From Candidatus Tidjanibacter gallistercoris (lineage in GTDB: Bacteria; Bacteroidota; Bacteroidia; Bacteroidales; Rikenellaceae), in assembly GCA_019114205.1 (NCBI GenBank), contig DXFY01000072.1:1-35486 (forward strand): a DNA stretch of 35,486 nt. Direction: 5' to 3'. The position numbers were made by a program, and so were the translations under genes. This document shows, in pieces, positions 17,649 through 25,785 of the stretch (position 1 is the stretch's first letter; every line of letters begins with the position of its first letter). The notes under the pieces were generated by a model that was not told where the DNA came from, searched no databases, and saw only the letters and a program-made list of their open reading frames with translations.

Positions 17649-18587
17649 TCAGCGCTTCAGCAGCTCTTTGATGCGCTCCAGCCCGGAACGTGCCATCGGC
17701 GTGGCGCCGAACCGTGCGCCGAACTCCTCCCCGGTCATGGCGAGCCACTCCCCGGCGGCCAGTTCGCCGGGATGGAACAACGGCGCGAAGCGCGGATTGA
17801 CGAAACAGGGGGCTTTGACATTGTAAGGACAAACGCTCTGGCATTCATCGCATCCGAATATCCATCCCGCCGTGCAGACCGCGCTCCGGTCTTTCAACGC
17901 AGGCACCTGTTCCGGATGCGGCTCGACGGTCAGGCGCGAGATGCACCTGCGGGCGTCCAACCCGGCTTCCGTCAGCGCTCCTGCAGGACACCGCTCCACG
18001 CACCGGCGGCACGCACCGCAGCCGGGCCCCTGGTAAGGTGCGTCGTACACGTCCGCCTCGGCATCGACGACGAGCTCCCCCAGCAACAGGAACGACCCTG
18101 CCACGGGCGACACGAGCAGCGTATTGCGCCCGATGAATCCCAGGCCCGCCTCGACAGCCAGACGTTTCTCCAGCAGGGGCGCAGTATCAACGAACGCCCG
18201 AAAGCGCACGCCCTCCTCCCGCAGACCGAGCCGTGCCGCCGCATCGTAAAGCATCTCCTTTATCGACGTGTGATAATCCGCCGACCGGGCATAGGAAGCC
18301 ACTTTGGGCACCCCCTGCGCCGTACCGTAGCCGAGACTCGTATCGTTCTTGTACACGACGCCGCACACGACGACCGCCCGCGCACCGGGCATGAGCGCGG
18401 CGGGCGAAAAACGTTTATCGACATTCCGCCGGAGATACTCCAGCCCGGCATCGCAGCCGCGTTCCAGCCATCCTTCGAAAAACTTCTTTTCGGCATCGAA
18501 ATTGCGCACACGGCAGATACCGCACAGGTCGAAACCCGCTTCGACGGCGGCCTGTTTTATCCGGGACGCTTGCAGCACAACACACAT
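17649..18587 (-). CDS. queG: Epoxyqueuosine reductase
   Basis: A ~312-residue iron-sulfur, cobalamin-dependent enzyme that reduces epoxyqueuosine to queuosine in tRNA. Typical features: GFDLCGICRV near the start, a catalytic-region FVDTAPLLEKRLAVEAGLGF followed by IGRNTLLVS, and two 4Fe-4S clusters, CGACRRCVERCPAGAL and CDECQSVCPYN. The frame is open far upstream, but that part overlaps the divergent gene's leader. Two starts are possible: ATG 18611 (MNRYFCADM...) or ATG 18587 (MCVVLQASRIKQ...). A TATTTTTG element lies between them (18595-18602), so transcription would begin at about 18587-18590, favouring the later ATG and an almost leaderless mRNA. Other que genes are not nearby. Confidence 0.92.
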   Translation of the reverse strand: MCVVLQASRIKQAAVEAGFDLCGICRVRNFDAEKKFFEGWLERGCDAGLEYLRRNVDKRFSPAALMPGARAVVVCGVVYKNDTSLGYGTAQGVPKVASYARSADYHTSIKEMLYDAAARLGLREEGVRFRAFVDTAPLLEKRLAVEAGLGFIGRNTLLVSPVAGSFLLLGELVVDAEADVYDAPYQGPGCGACRRCVERCPAGALTEAGLDARRCISRLTVEPHPEQVPALKDRSAVCTAGWIFGCDECQSVCPYNVKAPCFVNPRFAPLFHPGELAAGEWLAMTGEEFGARFGATPMARSGLERIKELLKR

Positions 18588-18594
18588 ATCCGCG

Positions 18595-18602
18595 CAAAAA
18601 TA
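18595..18602 (-). promoter_or_regulatory. -7 promoter element (TATTTTTG) for queG
   Basis: A TAnnTTTG match on the minus strand, ending 8 bp before the favoured queG ATG at 18587. If used, the mRNA would have almost no leader. Confidence 0.5.
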
Positions 18603-18635
18603 ACGATTCATAAAACGAGTAGAAAATAATATGGC

Positions 18636-18643
18636 TAACTTTG
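18636..18643 (+). promoter_or_regulatory. -7 promoter element (TAACTTTG) for the acyl-CoA synthetase transcript
   Basis: A perfect TAnnTTTG match on the plus strand, 34 bp from the divergent queG element. Transcription would start near 18650, leaving a ~175-nt leader before the ATG at 18826. Confidence 0.6.
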
Positions 18644-18649
18644 CGTTGT

Positions 18650-18802
18650 ATGAACAGGAACGGCAGGAAGTCCAATACGTTACGGACGGGTATGCCGCAG
18701 GCGGCGACGAGCGGCGGGGGCAGTGACGGCAGCCCGGCGCAGCAAATGCCGCGCATGCAGGCCCCACGGCCTCGGCTCCACAGATACGACGTGCCGCGAT
18801 AA
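18650..18802 (+). CDS. Possible small ORF of 50 residues in the synthetase leader
   Basis: Reads MNRNGRKSNTLRTGMPQAAT..., basic and Gly/Ser/Pro-rich, ending RPRLHRYDVPR. Its ATG falls at the transcription start predicted from the -7 element at 18636-18643, and the TAA lies 23 bp before the next gene. No family is recognised and codon use does not settle the matter. It could be a leaderless small protein or leader peptide, or simply an untranslated leader that happens to be open. Confidence 0.3.
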   Translation: MNRNGRKSNTLRTGMPQAATSGGGSDGSPAQQMPRMQAPRPRLHRYDVPR

Positions 18803-18825
18803 CGACCTACATATCATTTTTCCGC

Positions 18826-20475
18826 ATGGAATTCCAAACCATCAAAGAACTATACGCCAACAGCATCCGAACCTACGGGAACCGCCCGTCGTTCTCGATG
18901 CTCGAACGCGAGTCGATGACCTACAACGACTTCGACGACCGGGTGGAGTATGTCCGCGGCATCCTGCTCGGAGCGGGCCTCGGCAGCGGCGACAAGGTGG
19001 CGCTGCTGAGCAGCAACATGCCCAACTGGAACGTCTGCTACTTCGCCATCGTCACTTCGGGCATGATTGCCGTCCCGATACTCCCCGACTTTTCCGGCAG
19101 CGAGCTCGACACCATCATCGCCCACTCCGAAGCGAAGGCGCTCTTCGTTTCCGACAAGCTCTACTCGCGCCTCTCTAAAGAGACGGTGGAACGCATGAAC
19201 ATCGTAGTGCGCACCAAGAACCTCGGTATCATCGCCCGCACGTCGTCCGAACTCGGCGTCATGACCGAACCGAAACCGGACGACCTGGCGGTCATCATCT
19301 ATACGTCGGGAACGACTTCCTCGCCGAAAGGCGTCATGCTCACCCACCGCAGCATCGCCGCACAAATCCAGATGGACCGCGACCTGTTCTTCGTCCGGCC
19401 CGACGACATTTTCCTTTCCATACTGCCCCTGTCGCACACGTACGAGTGTTCGCTCGGCATGCTCCTGCCTTTCATGTGCGGTGCGTCGGTCGTCTATGTG
19501 GACCGCCCGCCCACGGCGTCGAACCTGCTTCCCGCCCTACGGCAGGTGCGTCCCACGGTGATGCTCAGCGTACCGCTGGTCATCGAAAAGATTTACAAAA
19601 GCCAGGTGGCCGCCCGGTTCCGTTCGTCGCGATTCCTCGGTGCGCTTTATGCCCGGCCGTTTTTCCGGAAAACAATCCACCGCATCGCCGGCCGGCGGCT
19701 GTACAAGCTCTTCGGCGGAAGGCTGCGCTTCTTCGGCATCGGCGGAGCGAAACTCGACACGGAAGCCGAACGGTTCCTGCTCGAAGGCCGTTTCCCGTAT
19801 GCCATCGGCTACGGACTGACCGAAACGGCACCGCTGATTGCGGGCGCCGTACCCTCGAACGTACGGCTCGGTTCCACGGGACCGGTATTGCCCGGCATCG
19901 AAGCCCGCCTCGAAGATACGAACGAACTCGGCGAAGGCGAACTGGTAGTCAAAAGCCCCTGCACCATGCTCGGATACTACAAGAATCCCGAACTGACCGC
20001 GGAAGCGCTCTCTCCCGACGGGTGGTTCCGCACGCGCGACCTGTGCGCATTCGACGCCGACGGTTTCCTGTATGTAAGGGGCAGGTTAGGGAGCATGATT
20101 GTCGGCCCCAACGGAGAAAACATCTATCCGGAAGATATCGAAAGCGTCCTCAACAGCCACTTCCTGATAAGCGATTCGGTCGTGACGCAAGACAAGGGGA
20201 AACTCGTCGCCCTCGTCCGCTTCGACCGGGCCGAACTGGAAAAACGCTATCATGAATTCCGGGACGACCTGGCCGCGACCATGGAGGACATCAAGGCGGA
20301 CATCATCAAATACGTCAATTCGAAGGTCAACAAATCGTCCAAGATAGCGACCATCGAGGAACAGGAACACGATTTCGAGAAAACCCCGTCGCACAAAATC
20401 AAACGTTACCTCTACACGCGCAAGTCCAAAGAACAGGAGGAAGAAAATCGGAAGACGCCCCACGAAAAGCAGTAG
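18826..20475 (+). CDS. Long-chain acyl-CoA synthetase / AMP-binding protein
   Basis: A 549-residue member of the ANL adenylating family, which activates a carboxylic acid with ATP and then forms an acyl-CoA (or, in some members, acyl-ACP). Motifs: the ATP-binding P-loop YTSGTTSSPKGVMLTHRS at ~159-176, YGLTETAPLIAG near 325, DGWFRTRDL near 405, and a C-terminal catalytic Lys region KTPSHKIKRYLY. The C-terminal tail is highly charged (KSKEQEEENRKTPHEKQ). The length and the SILPLSHTYECSLGML block fit fatty-acid ligases (FadD/FadD15-like). Chain-length preference cannot be told, and neither a carrier protein nor a beta-oxidation gene is adjacent. It is probably one transcript with the small upstream ORF, and it ends at a clear terminator. 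Confidence 0.88.
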   Translation: MEFQTIKELYANSIRTYGNRPSFSMLERESMTYNDFDDRVEYVRGILLGAGLGSGDKVALLSSNMPNWNVCYFAIVTSGMIAVPILPDFSGSELDTIIAHSEAKALFVSDKLYSRLSKETVERMNIVVRTKNLGIIARTSSELGVMTEPKPDDLAVIIYTSGTTSSPKGVMLTHRSIAAQIQMDRDLFFVRPDDIFLSILPLSHTYECSLGMLLPFMCGASVVYVDRPPTASNLLPALRQVRPTVMLSVPLVIEKIYKSQVAARFRSSRFLGALYARPFFRKTIHRIAGRRLYKLFGGRLRFFGIGGAKLDTEAERFLLEGRFPYAIGYGLTETAPLIAGAVPSNVRLGSTGPVLPGIEARLEDTNELGEGELVVKSPCTMLGYYKNPELTAEALSPDGWFRTRDLCAFDADGFLYVRGRLGSMIVGPNGENIYPEDIESVLNSHFLISDSVVTQDKGKLVALVRFDRAELEKRYHEFRDDLAATMEDIKADIIKYVNSKVNKSSKIATIEEQEHDFEKTPSHKIKRYLYTRKSKEQEEENRKTPHEKQ

Positions 20476-20551
20476 CCTGCCGCACGGCAACCGGATATCC
20501 CCGTTCCGCTTTCCGGTCGACCGGCTACCGGTCGTGTACGGTACAGGCTTC

Positions 20552-20581
20552 ATGCCCCAGGACGGAATGCCCCAGGACAGG
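20552..20581. repeat. Two tandem 15-mers
   Basis: ATGCCCCAGGACGGA (20552-20566) is followed directly by ATGCCCCAGGACAGG (20567-20581), 13/15 identical. It lies in the 3' region between the synthetase stop and its terminator. Confidence 0.55.
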
Positions 20582-20624
20582 AACCGCACGACGAGACGTC
20601 CCTCTTCCCCGCAGAATGCGACAT

Positions 20625-20674
20625 AACCGGCAGACGCGTCCTTTGCGGCCGCGCCTGCCGGTTCTTTGTTTTAT
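20625..20674 (+). terminator. Rho-independent terminator of the acyl-CoA synthetase gene
   Basis: A 9-bp outer stem (AACCGGCAG 20625-20633 with CTGCCGGTT 20655-20663), extended by CGCG/CGCG, and a tail CTTTGTTTTAT. It lies 150 bp after the stop. Confidence 0.75.
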
Positions 20675-21189
20675 GTCCGTTTTGTTTTCCCTTTACGGAT
20701 GCCGGCCATCACCCCGGCCACCACATCAATTACGGCCGCCCGTCAATCCGTAGTAGGAAAAGTCAGAATTCCCCGGACACGCCGCACGCAGGCCCCCCGC
20801 CGCGCATCATTCGTGCGCGCAGCCTCCGTTACTTCGTTCGCCGAATCCGCATGGATACGAAAAATATTCCGATTCACGCCGTTGCAATCGGACACGTAAC
20901 GGCGGCATCTGCGCCCGACGTCGTCCGAGCGTACCTCCGGCGTGTGCCCGGACGGCAACCGTTGTTCGCAATTTTCCGGCTGTGCTCCGGCTGCATGCCG
21001 GCATTCGCGCGAGGCACCCATACGGACGGCGCATCGAAAACCGAACGGAAGTCACCGTGTATCCCTGTCGGTACGCCGCATGACTTCCTCCCGATGCCGC
21101 CCGCACACGCAACAGCTACGATGGTTCCCTGCCGCCCGCACAGTCATTTTCCGAACGGAGGACGGATTGTCCTTTCCCGTGGCCGCATT
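20675..21189. other. Long non-coding spacer between convergent genes
   Basis: About 515 bp after the synthetase terminator and before the convergent EamA gene. Long open frames cross it, but their protein sequence looks random. No TAnnTTTG element or recognisable RNA is present. The plus strand is C-rich. Confidence 0.45.
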
Positions 21190-22188
21190 TCATTCTCCGC
21201 AGCCCGCCGCGCCGTCCCGTTCCTCCGCTTCGGACACGACGGCATGTTTCTCGTTCCGGCGGCCGTACTTTCCGTTAAGCCGGGGAAACAGTTTCCGGAA
21301 CCGCACGAGGTAGGAAGCGACGCTGCCGCCGGCCACGATAAACGTCACGGCAAGGATAATCATGACGATTCCGCATACGATTCGCGGCGTCAGCGACTCT
21401 CCGAAAATCGTCACTCCGAAGAACACGGCAGTCACGGGCTCCAGCGCACCGAGTATCGCCGTAGGCGTGGAACCGATATACTGTATTGCGCTGGTGGTGC
21501 ACAGGAACGATACGGCCGTGGGGAATACGGCCAGCGCGAGCAGGTTGGCCCACATGTACCACTTGTCGGGCACGCACACGTCCCGCCCGAAATGCAGCCG
21601 CACGAGGAACAGCGACAGGCCGAACAGCAGCACATAGAAGGTAACTTTCAGCGTCGCCACATTCCGCAGCGAAGTCTGGTTCACTCCGACGATATAGATG
21701 GCATAGGCCAGAGCGGAAACGAGCACGAGCAGCGTTCCGGTCAGACTGAGCGTGGTGCCGTCTCCGCTCCGATAGAGCAGCGCGATGCCCAACAGGGCGA
21801 GAACGATGCACAGCCCCGTCTGGAGCGTCAGCTTCTCCTTGAAGACGAGCGCCATAATCAGCGCCACCAGCACCGGATAGACGAACAGCAGCGTGGAGGC
21901 GATTCCGGCATCCATATAATTGTAGCTGAGGAACAGCGTCAGCGAAGAGAGCGCCACCAGCAGCCCCATCACGACGAGCGGCACCAGCTCCCTGCGCTTC
22001 ACCCGGAAACTGCGGCCCCGCGCCTTAATCATGATGCCCAACAGGGGAATGGCCAGCAGGTACCTGAAGAAAAGTACCGAGTCGGGGTCCATACCCTCCT
22101 TGTACAGGGGCAGCGCGAACAACGGATTCATGCCGTACGACGCCGCAGCGACTGCCCCAAGAACGTATCCTTTGACTTTCGCATTCAT
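21190..22188 (-). CDS. EamA/DMT-family transporter (10 membrane segments)
   Basis: A 332-residue integral membrane protein with two EamA repeats, about ten hydrophobic segments (e.g. GYVLGAVAAASYGMNPLFAL at the start, then VPLVVMGLLVALSSLTLFLS and STLLFVYPVLVALIMALVF). The second repeat has PTAVSFLCTTSAIQYIGSTP and ILGALEPVTAVFFGVTIFGE. The family exports or imports small metabolites such as amino acids or nucleotides; the substrate cannot be told. The C-terminal ~35 residues are charged and cytosolic. The ATG at 22188 (MNAKVKGYVLG) is chosen because a -7 element lies 22-29 bp upstream; a longer version from 22236 would start before the promoter. The arginine-deiminase-like gene upstream has a terminator, so this is its own unit. 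Confidence 0.88.
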   Translation of the reverse strand: MNAKVKGYVLGAVAAASYGMNPLFALPLYKEGMDPDSVLFFRYLLAIPLLGIMIKARGRSFRVKRRELVPLVVMGLLVALSSLTLFLSYNYMDAGIASTLLFVYPVLVALIMALVFKEKLTLQTGLCIVLALLGIALLYRSGDGTTLSLTGTLLVLVSALAYAIYIVGVNQTSLRNVATLKVTFYVLLFGLSLFLVRLHFGRDVCVPDKWYMWANLLALAVFPTAVSFLCTTSAIQYIGSTPTAILGALEPVTAVFFGVTIFGESLTPRIVCGIVMIILAVTFIVAGGSVASYLVRFRKLFPRLNGKYGRRNEKHAVVSEAEERDGAAGCGE

Positions 22189-22209
22189 ATCCAGAACGAT
22201 TTCGGGGGG

Positions 22210-22217
22210 CAAAGATA
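22210..22217 (-). promoter_or_regulatory. -7 promoter element (TATCTTTG) for the EamA transporter
   Basis: A perfect TAnnTTTG match on the minus strand, giving a leader of about 15 nt before the ATG at 22188. Confidence 0.7.
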
Positions 22218-22252
22218 CGACATTTACCGCGTGCATCTACCCGCACGCGCCA

Positions 22253-22284
22253 CGAAAAAGGGACTGCCGGAACAGTCCCTTTCG
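22253..22284 (-). terminator. Terminator of the arginine-deiminase-family gene
   Basis: A 10-bp stem (22257-22266 with 22273-22282) and 6-nt loop. On the minus strand it is followed by TTTTTCG, about 80 bp after the stop at 22365. Confidence 0.75.
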
Positions 22285-22364
22285 TCTCGTACTCAGCCTG
22301 CGGGCCCCCGCGGATATCCGTCACGCGGCAATACGTACCGCACGCCGGCCCACACTGCCGCCGG

Positions 22365-23537
22365 TCAGAACACCTCCTCGGTGCCGAGTACCTGCGTCAT
22401 GCAGTGCGCCGCACCGTATCCCCTGGTCAGGTTGGGAAGCGGTATCCACGTCACATCGACGCCGTTTTCGGCCAATGCCTGCTGCAATTCCCGCGACTGT
22501 CCCGCGACGGCCATTATCCGGCGCGGCCCTATCGTCAGGTAGTTGTTGGCATAATTCAGTTCGTCCGGCCGCGAAATGGGTATCACTTTCACACCGAGGG
22601 TTTTCTCCAGAAAATCCACGAAACATGCCCCTTCCACCGTCCGGCGGTAATGCCCGTCCTTCCGTTCGTATACGTCCACCGTAAGGTACTGCGACGAGTC
22701 GGGCCCGGCCTTGTAGCGGTTGGCCGAAAGGGTCACCAAGTCGCGGTCGATACAGTTGAAATAAGTATCGAGGTGCATCTGTTCCTGTTCGAGCCAGCGG
22801 TCGCGTACCACCATGAGCCGGTCCGTACCGAGCCAGTCGTTCTCCATAAGCTGGTCGATGGCCCGCTGCGTGGTGCGCAGCCCGCAGCCGATGAATGCGC
22901 TGTCGCCGAAAGGCAGGAAGTCGCCCCCTTCCAAATAGGCGCCCTCTCCGGAAATACGTCCGATGGGAGGCATCCCCAGCTTGTCGAGACAAAACTCCGC
23001 CACACGGCTCTCCACTTCCCGCTGCGGGGAGTGCATGCGTGCGATGACGAGCCCCTTGAAGGTCGCTATCATCTGGTCGCGCATGTAGAACAGGTTCATC
23101 ATCGGTCGCTGTTTATATACAGCCGCGAAACCGGTGTTGCCGTCGGTCTGCGAAAGGACGATTTCGGGCTGGAGCAAAATGATGCGCAGCAAGTCCTTGG
23201 GATTGGCGCGGCGCAGCATCTCCTGTTTGTATGCGTGCTGTGCCCCGCTCTGTGCGGGAATGCTGTCGGTATCGTACACGAGAAACTGTCCGGCAAATTC
23301 GCGCAGGGCATCGAGCGCCGGGCCCTCCACCGCATTGCCCTCACTGTCGAGCGTTCCGTCGAGCAGTACTTCGCTGACGGTCACCACGCGGGCGCCCGCC
23401 GCCTCCAGCTCCTTCCGGTAGTTTCTGTGTTCTTTCGCAGCCTGGTCCACATTGAAATAATCCTCAAAAAGAGCCGCATCGGGATGAATCACGCCGAGAA
23501 ACAGCTCTTCTTTGGGTTCATGCATCAGAATAGTCAT
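22365..23537 (-). CDS. Arginine deiminase-family guanidino-group-modifying enzyme
   Basis: A 390-residue protein of the guanidino-group-modifying superfamily. Features of arginine deiminases: NLFYMRDQ (149-156; R153, D154), EGGDFL (203-208), a histidine-aspartate HLDTYF motif (H255, D257), and a C-terminal GAAHCMTQ with the likely catalytic C379. Arginine deiminase makes citrulline and ammonia from arginine. The region after the catalytic Cys (TQVLGTEEVF) and the NLFYMRDQ segment differ a little from classical ArcA proteins (typically NLYFTRDP), so an amidinotransferase or a deiminase with another guanidino substrate is possible. No ornithine carbamoyltransferase or carbamate kinase gene is next to it, so an arginine deiminase operon is not shown. 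The ATG at 23537 (MTILMHEP) is preferred over the upstream ATG at 23588. Confidence 0.75.
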   Translation of the reverse strand: MTILMHEPKEELFLGVIHPDAALFEDYFNVDQAAKEHRNYRKELEAAGARVVTVSEVLLDGTLDSEGNAVEGPALDALREFAGQFLVYDTDSIPAQSGAQHAYKQEMLRRANPKDLLRIILLQPEIVLSQTDGNTGFAAVYKQRPMMNLFYMRDQMIATFKGLVIARMHSPQREVESRVAEFCLDKLGMPPIGRISGEGAYLEGGDFLPFGDSAFIGCGLRTTQRAIDQLMENDWLGTDRLMVVRDRWLEQEQMHLDTYFNCIDRDLVTLSANRYKAGPDSSQYLTVDVYERKDGHYRRTVEGACFVDFLEKTLGVKVIPISRPDELNYANNYLTIGPRRIMAVAGQSRELQQALAENGVDVTWIPLPNLTRGYGAAHCMTQVLGTEEVF

Positions 23538-23697
23538 AACTATATCGGGTATTGTGCGGAAAGCCTCCGCGCACAAATGCAACGGCATCGCTTTCCTTCG
23601 TTCGTCGTATCGGCACGCCGTGCATCCTGTCCGGACTGCACGCCTTAAAAGCGTGTAAAATTAAGCAATTCCCGTTTCTTCTCCAAATCCGGACGGC

Positions 23698-24495
23698 TCA
23701 CACCACATCGGGCGCGTAGCTGCGCAGCTCCCGCGCCAGCTCCTTTTCCCGGCCGCCGAGGAGGGAATCGACCAGCGCATGGAAGCCGGCCGAATGGTCC
23801 TTGAAGCGCGTATGGCAAAGTTCGTGGACAATGATGTATTCAATCAGGTGCTGCGGCAGGCGCATGAGAAAGATGCTGAGCGAAATATCGTCGCGCGAGG
23901 AGCAACTGCCCCACCGGCTGCGCGTGGCACGCACGGTCACCTTTCCGTATCGGAAACCGTACCGTGCGGCGAGTTCCGCCACCATTGCCGGCAGTACCGC
24001 CTTCGCCTCGGCACGCAGGGCACGCAACGCTCCTTCCCGCGCGGCGGCCTGCACCTCCGCAGCGGAAGGAGCCATCGACGGCGGAAACGACACGACGATT
24101 GCATCTTCCGTTACCCGGCACGACACGGCGCTTCCCTCCGCTGCCGGCAGCCAGCGCAGCGCATGGCGGCAGGTGGCATACGGAGGCTCCAGCAGCCGGA
24201 CGGGTCGGAGGCGTTCCATCCGCTCGCGCGCCGCGCGTACCCACGCCTCCTTCGCGGCGAGAAATGCAAGCCCTTCGCGCAGCGGACATCCCGCAGGCAA
24301 TGTCACGCACACCGTTCCCGGAGGCCTTACGGATACCGATATCCGCCGTGCACGGCGGGTGCGGAACACCGTCACCTCTCCGAAAACCGGGTGTATGATT
24401 TTCTTTTTCAATACCGTATCCAGTAAAACACGCAGCCCCTCGCCGCTGCATGCAAACGACCGTATTTCCTTTCTGCCCTCCTTCCTGCGCCGCAT
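23698..24495 (-). CDS. YgjP-like metallopeptidase-domain protein (DUF45)
   Basis: A 265-residue protein (or 237 from an alternative start) of the YgjP/DUF45 family, a zincin-type metal-dependent hydrolase. The HEXXH-like metal motif is EYIIVHELCHTRFKDHS, with a downstream conserved FHALV. Upstream, the segment VTVRATRSRWGSCSSRDDISLS matches the family's WGSC motif, and the N terminus (HPVFGEVTVFRTRRARRISVSVR) is typical. The frame is open far upstream to 25761, across another gene, so the start is uncertain. ATG 24495 (MRRRKEGRKE...) adds a basic extension; a TTG at 24411 (reading LKKKIIHPVFG) gives the usual length. Many Bacteroidota carry one near restriction or general chromosomal genes; its role here is unknown. 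Confidence 0.75.
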   Translation of the reverse strand: MRRRKEGRKEIRSFACSGEGLRVLLDTVLKKKIIHPVFGEVTVFRTRRARRISVSVRPPGTVCVTLPAGCPLREGLAFLAAKEAWVRAARERMERLRPVRLLEPPYATCRHALRWLPAAEGSAVSCRVTEDAIVVSFPPSMAPSAAEVQAAAREGALRALRAEAKAVLPAMVAELAARYGFRYGKVTVRATRSRWGSCSSRDDISLSIFLMRLPQHLIEYIIVHELCHTRFKDHSAGFHALVDSLLGGREKELARELRSYAPDVV

Positions 24496-24950
24496 GTCCC
24501 CACCCGGCTCATTCCGCAGCTTCTCCGCTTCCGGCACGCGGCCGACCGCCTCCGCGAAGCGCATGATTCCGACAAGCCCCCATATCCGGAATTGCACCGT
24601 ACTCCGACGAGACAACGAAGCAATCGGTTCCGGCACGTACCCGTCGGGGCACCTCCTTCCGATTGCAAACCATCCCGGCGCCGAACCGGCTTCCGACGCT
24701 CCCTCCACTCCCGCGGGCATCGCGCAAGGCACCGACCGGCCCGGCAGTCCGCAACACCGCCAGCGGGGGTATGCCCCATCGACTACAGTCCCGCCGACAA
24801 GCCGTTCCGACTCCGCTCCTTTTTCGGAACGTCCCGTCCTGCATCCGCGGCGGCAACGCTCCCGCGCACACCGTCTGCGGAAAGACACCGGACAACAAAC
24901 GGGAAAACGGGACACCGGCCGGCCAATGCTCCCTCCGACCGGAAAAGGTG
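24496..24950. other. Non-coding spacer
   Basis: About 455 bp between rlmB and the YgjP-like gene. It is open in the YgjP frame, but the sequence has no recognisable family and I regard it as non-coding. A possible weak hairpin pairs bases near 24917 and 24938, downstream of the rlmB stop on the minus strand, followed by T-rich sequence. Confidence 0.45.
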
Positions 24951-25679
24951 TCAGTGTATCCGCTGGCGCACCGCCTCGAACAGCAGGACGGCTGCGGCGG
25001 CCGACACGTTCAGCGATTCGATGGAACCGATAACGGGCACGGCCAACTGCACGTCGCACAGCTTGAGCACCTCCTTCGAAATACCCTTGTCTTCGCTGCC
25101 CATGACGATAACGGTCGGTTTGCTCAGGTCGGCATCGTAAATCAGTGTCCGCGACTTCTCGGTCGCCGCCACTACCTGCATGCCCGTTTCGGAAAGATAC
25201 TTCAGCGTATTGCGGATGCTGCCCGCACGGTGTACGGGAATCTTGTTCAGCGCACCCGCCGAAGCCTTCACCGCTTCGGCATTCACCGGCGCCGCATGTT
25301 TCATGGGGACAATCAGCCCGTGGGCTCCGGCGCACTCCGCGCTGCGGGCGATGCCGCCGAAGTTGCGCACGTCGGTCACGCCGTCGAACACCACCAGCAG
25401 AGGCGTTTCGTCGTCGGGCACCCGGTCCAGAATATCCTGCAACGACACGTACCCGATGGCAGCTATCTGTGCCACCACTCCCTGATGATTGCCGCGCGTC
25501 ATCCGGTTGAGTTTCTCCACGGGCACCTCCTGCCAGCGCACCCTGTGCCGCCAGCAAAGGTCCTTGAACTCGGTCATGAGTAGCCCGCCTGCATCCTTCT
25601 TGATGTACAACCGTTCTATCTGCCTGCCCGACTCTATCGCTTCCGCAACCGGACGTATGCCGAAAATGATATGTTCCAT
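24951..25679 (-). CDS. rlmB: RlmB-type 23S rRNA 2'-O-methyltransferase
   Basis: A 242-residue SPOUT methyltransferase. In E. coli, RlmB methylates G2251 in 23S rRNA. The start MEHIIFGIRPVAEAIESG is typical of RlmB. Motif 1 is NFGGIARSAECAGAHGLIVP, motif 2 is VMGSEDKGIS, motif 3 is IESLNVSAAAAVLLFEAV; together they form the knotted SAM-binding site. The substrate-binding domain occupies about residues 1-75. It lies 106 bp after the ABC-F stop without a visible promoter, so it may be cotranscribed. A TrmH-type tRNA methyltransferase is less likely, given the N-terminal sequence. A second SpoU member is at 776-1546. Confidence 0.88.
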   Translation of the reverse strand: MEHIIFGIRPVAEAIESGRQIERLYIKKDAGGLLMTEFKDLCWRHRVRWQEVPVEKLNRMTRGNHQGVVAQIAAIGYVSLQDILDRVPDDETPLLVVFDGVTDVRNFGGIARSAECAGAHGLIVPMKHAAPVNAEAVKASAGALNKIPVHRAGSIRNTLKYLSETGMQVVAATEKSRTLIYDADLSKPTVIVMGSEDKGISKEVLKLCDVQLAVPVIGSIESLNVSAAAAVLLFEAVRQRIH

Positions 25680-25785
25680 AGCTTATTTCCCTTCCGTTTC
25701 CCGGATAATCCCCGATTCTTTTGCTCCACCGCATCCGCACCGCACCGGAGAGCGATACCAACCGCCTCCGCCCGGTGCATGCGCC

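Noticed and set aside
20851-22542. 563-residue plus-strand open frame across the spacer and the EamA gene
   Set aside because: Most of it lies opposite the EamA gene and the deiminase gene; the spacer part is low-complexity, and no start context was found.
22365-23588. Longer N terminus of the deiminase-like protein from ATG 23588
   Set aside because: The extra 17 residues are unlike the family and no promoter element lies upstream; the start at 23537 fits the family better.
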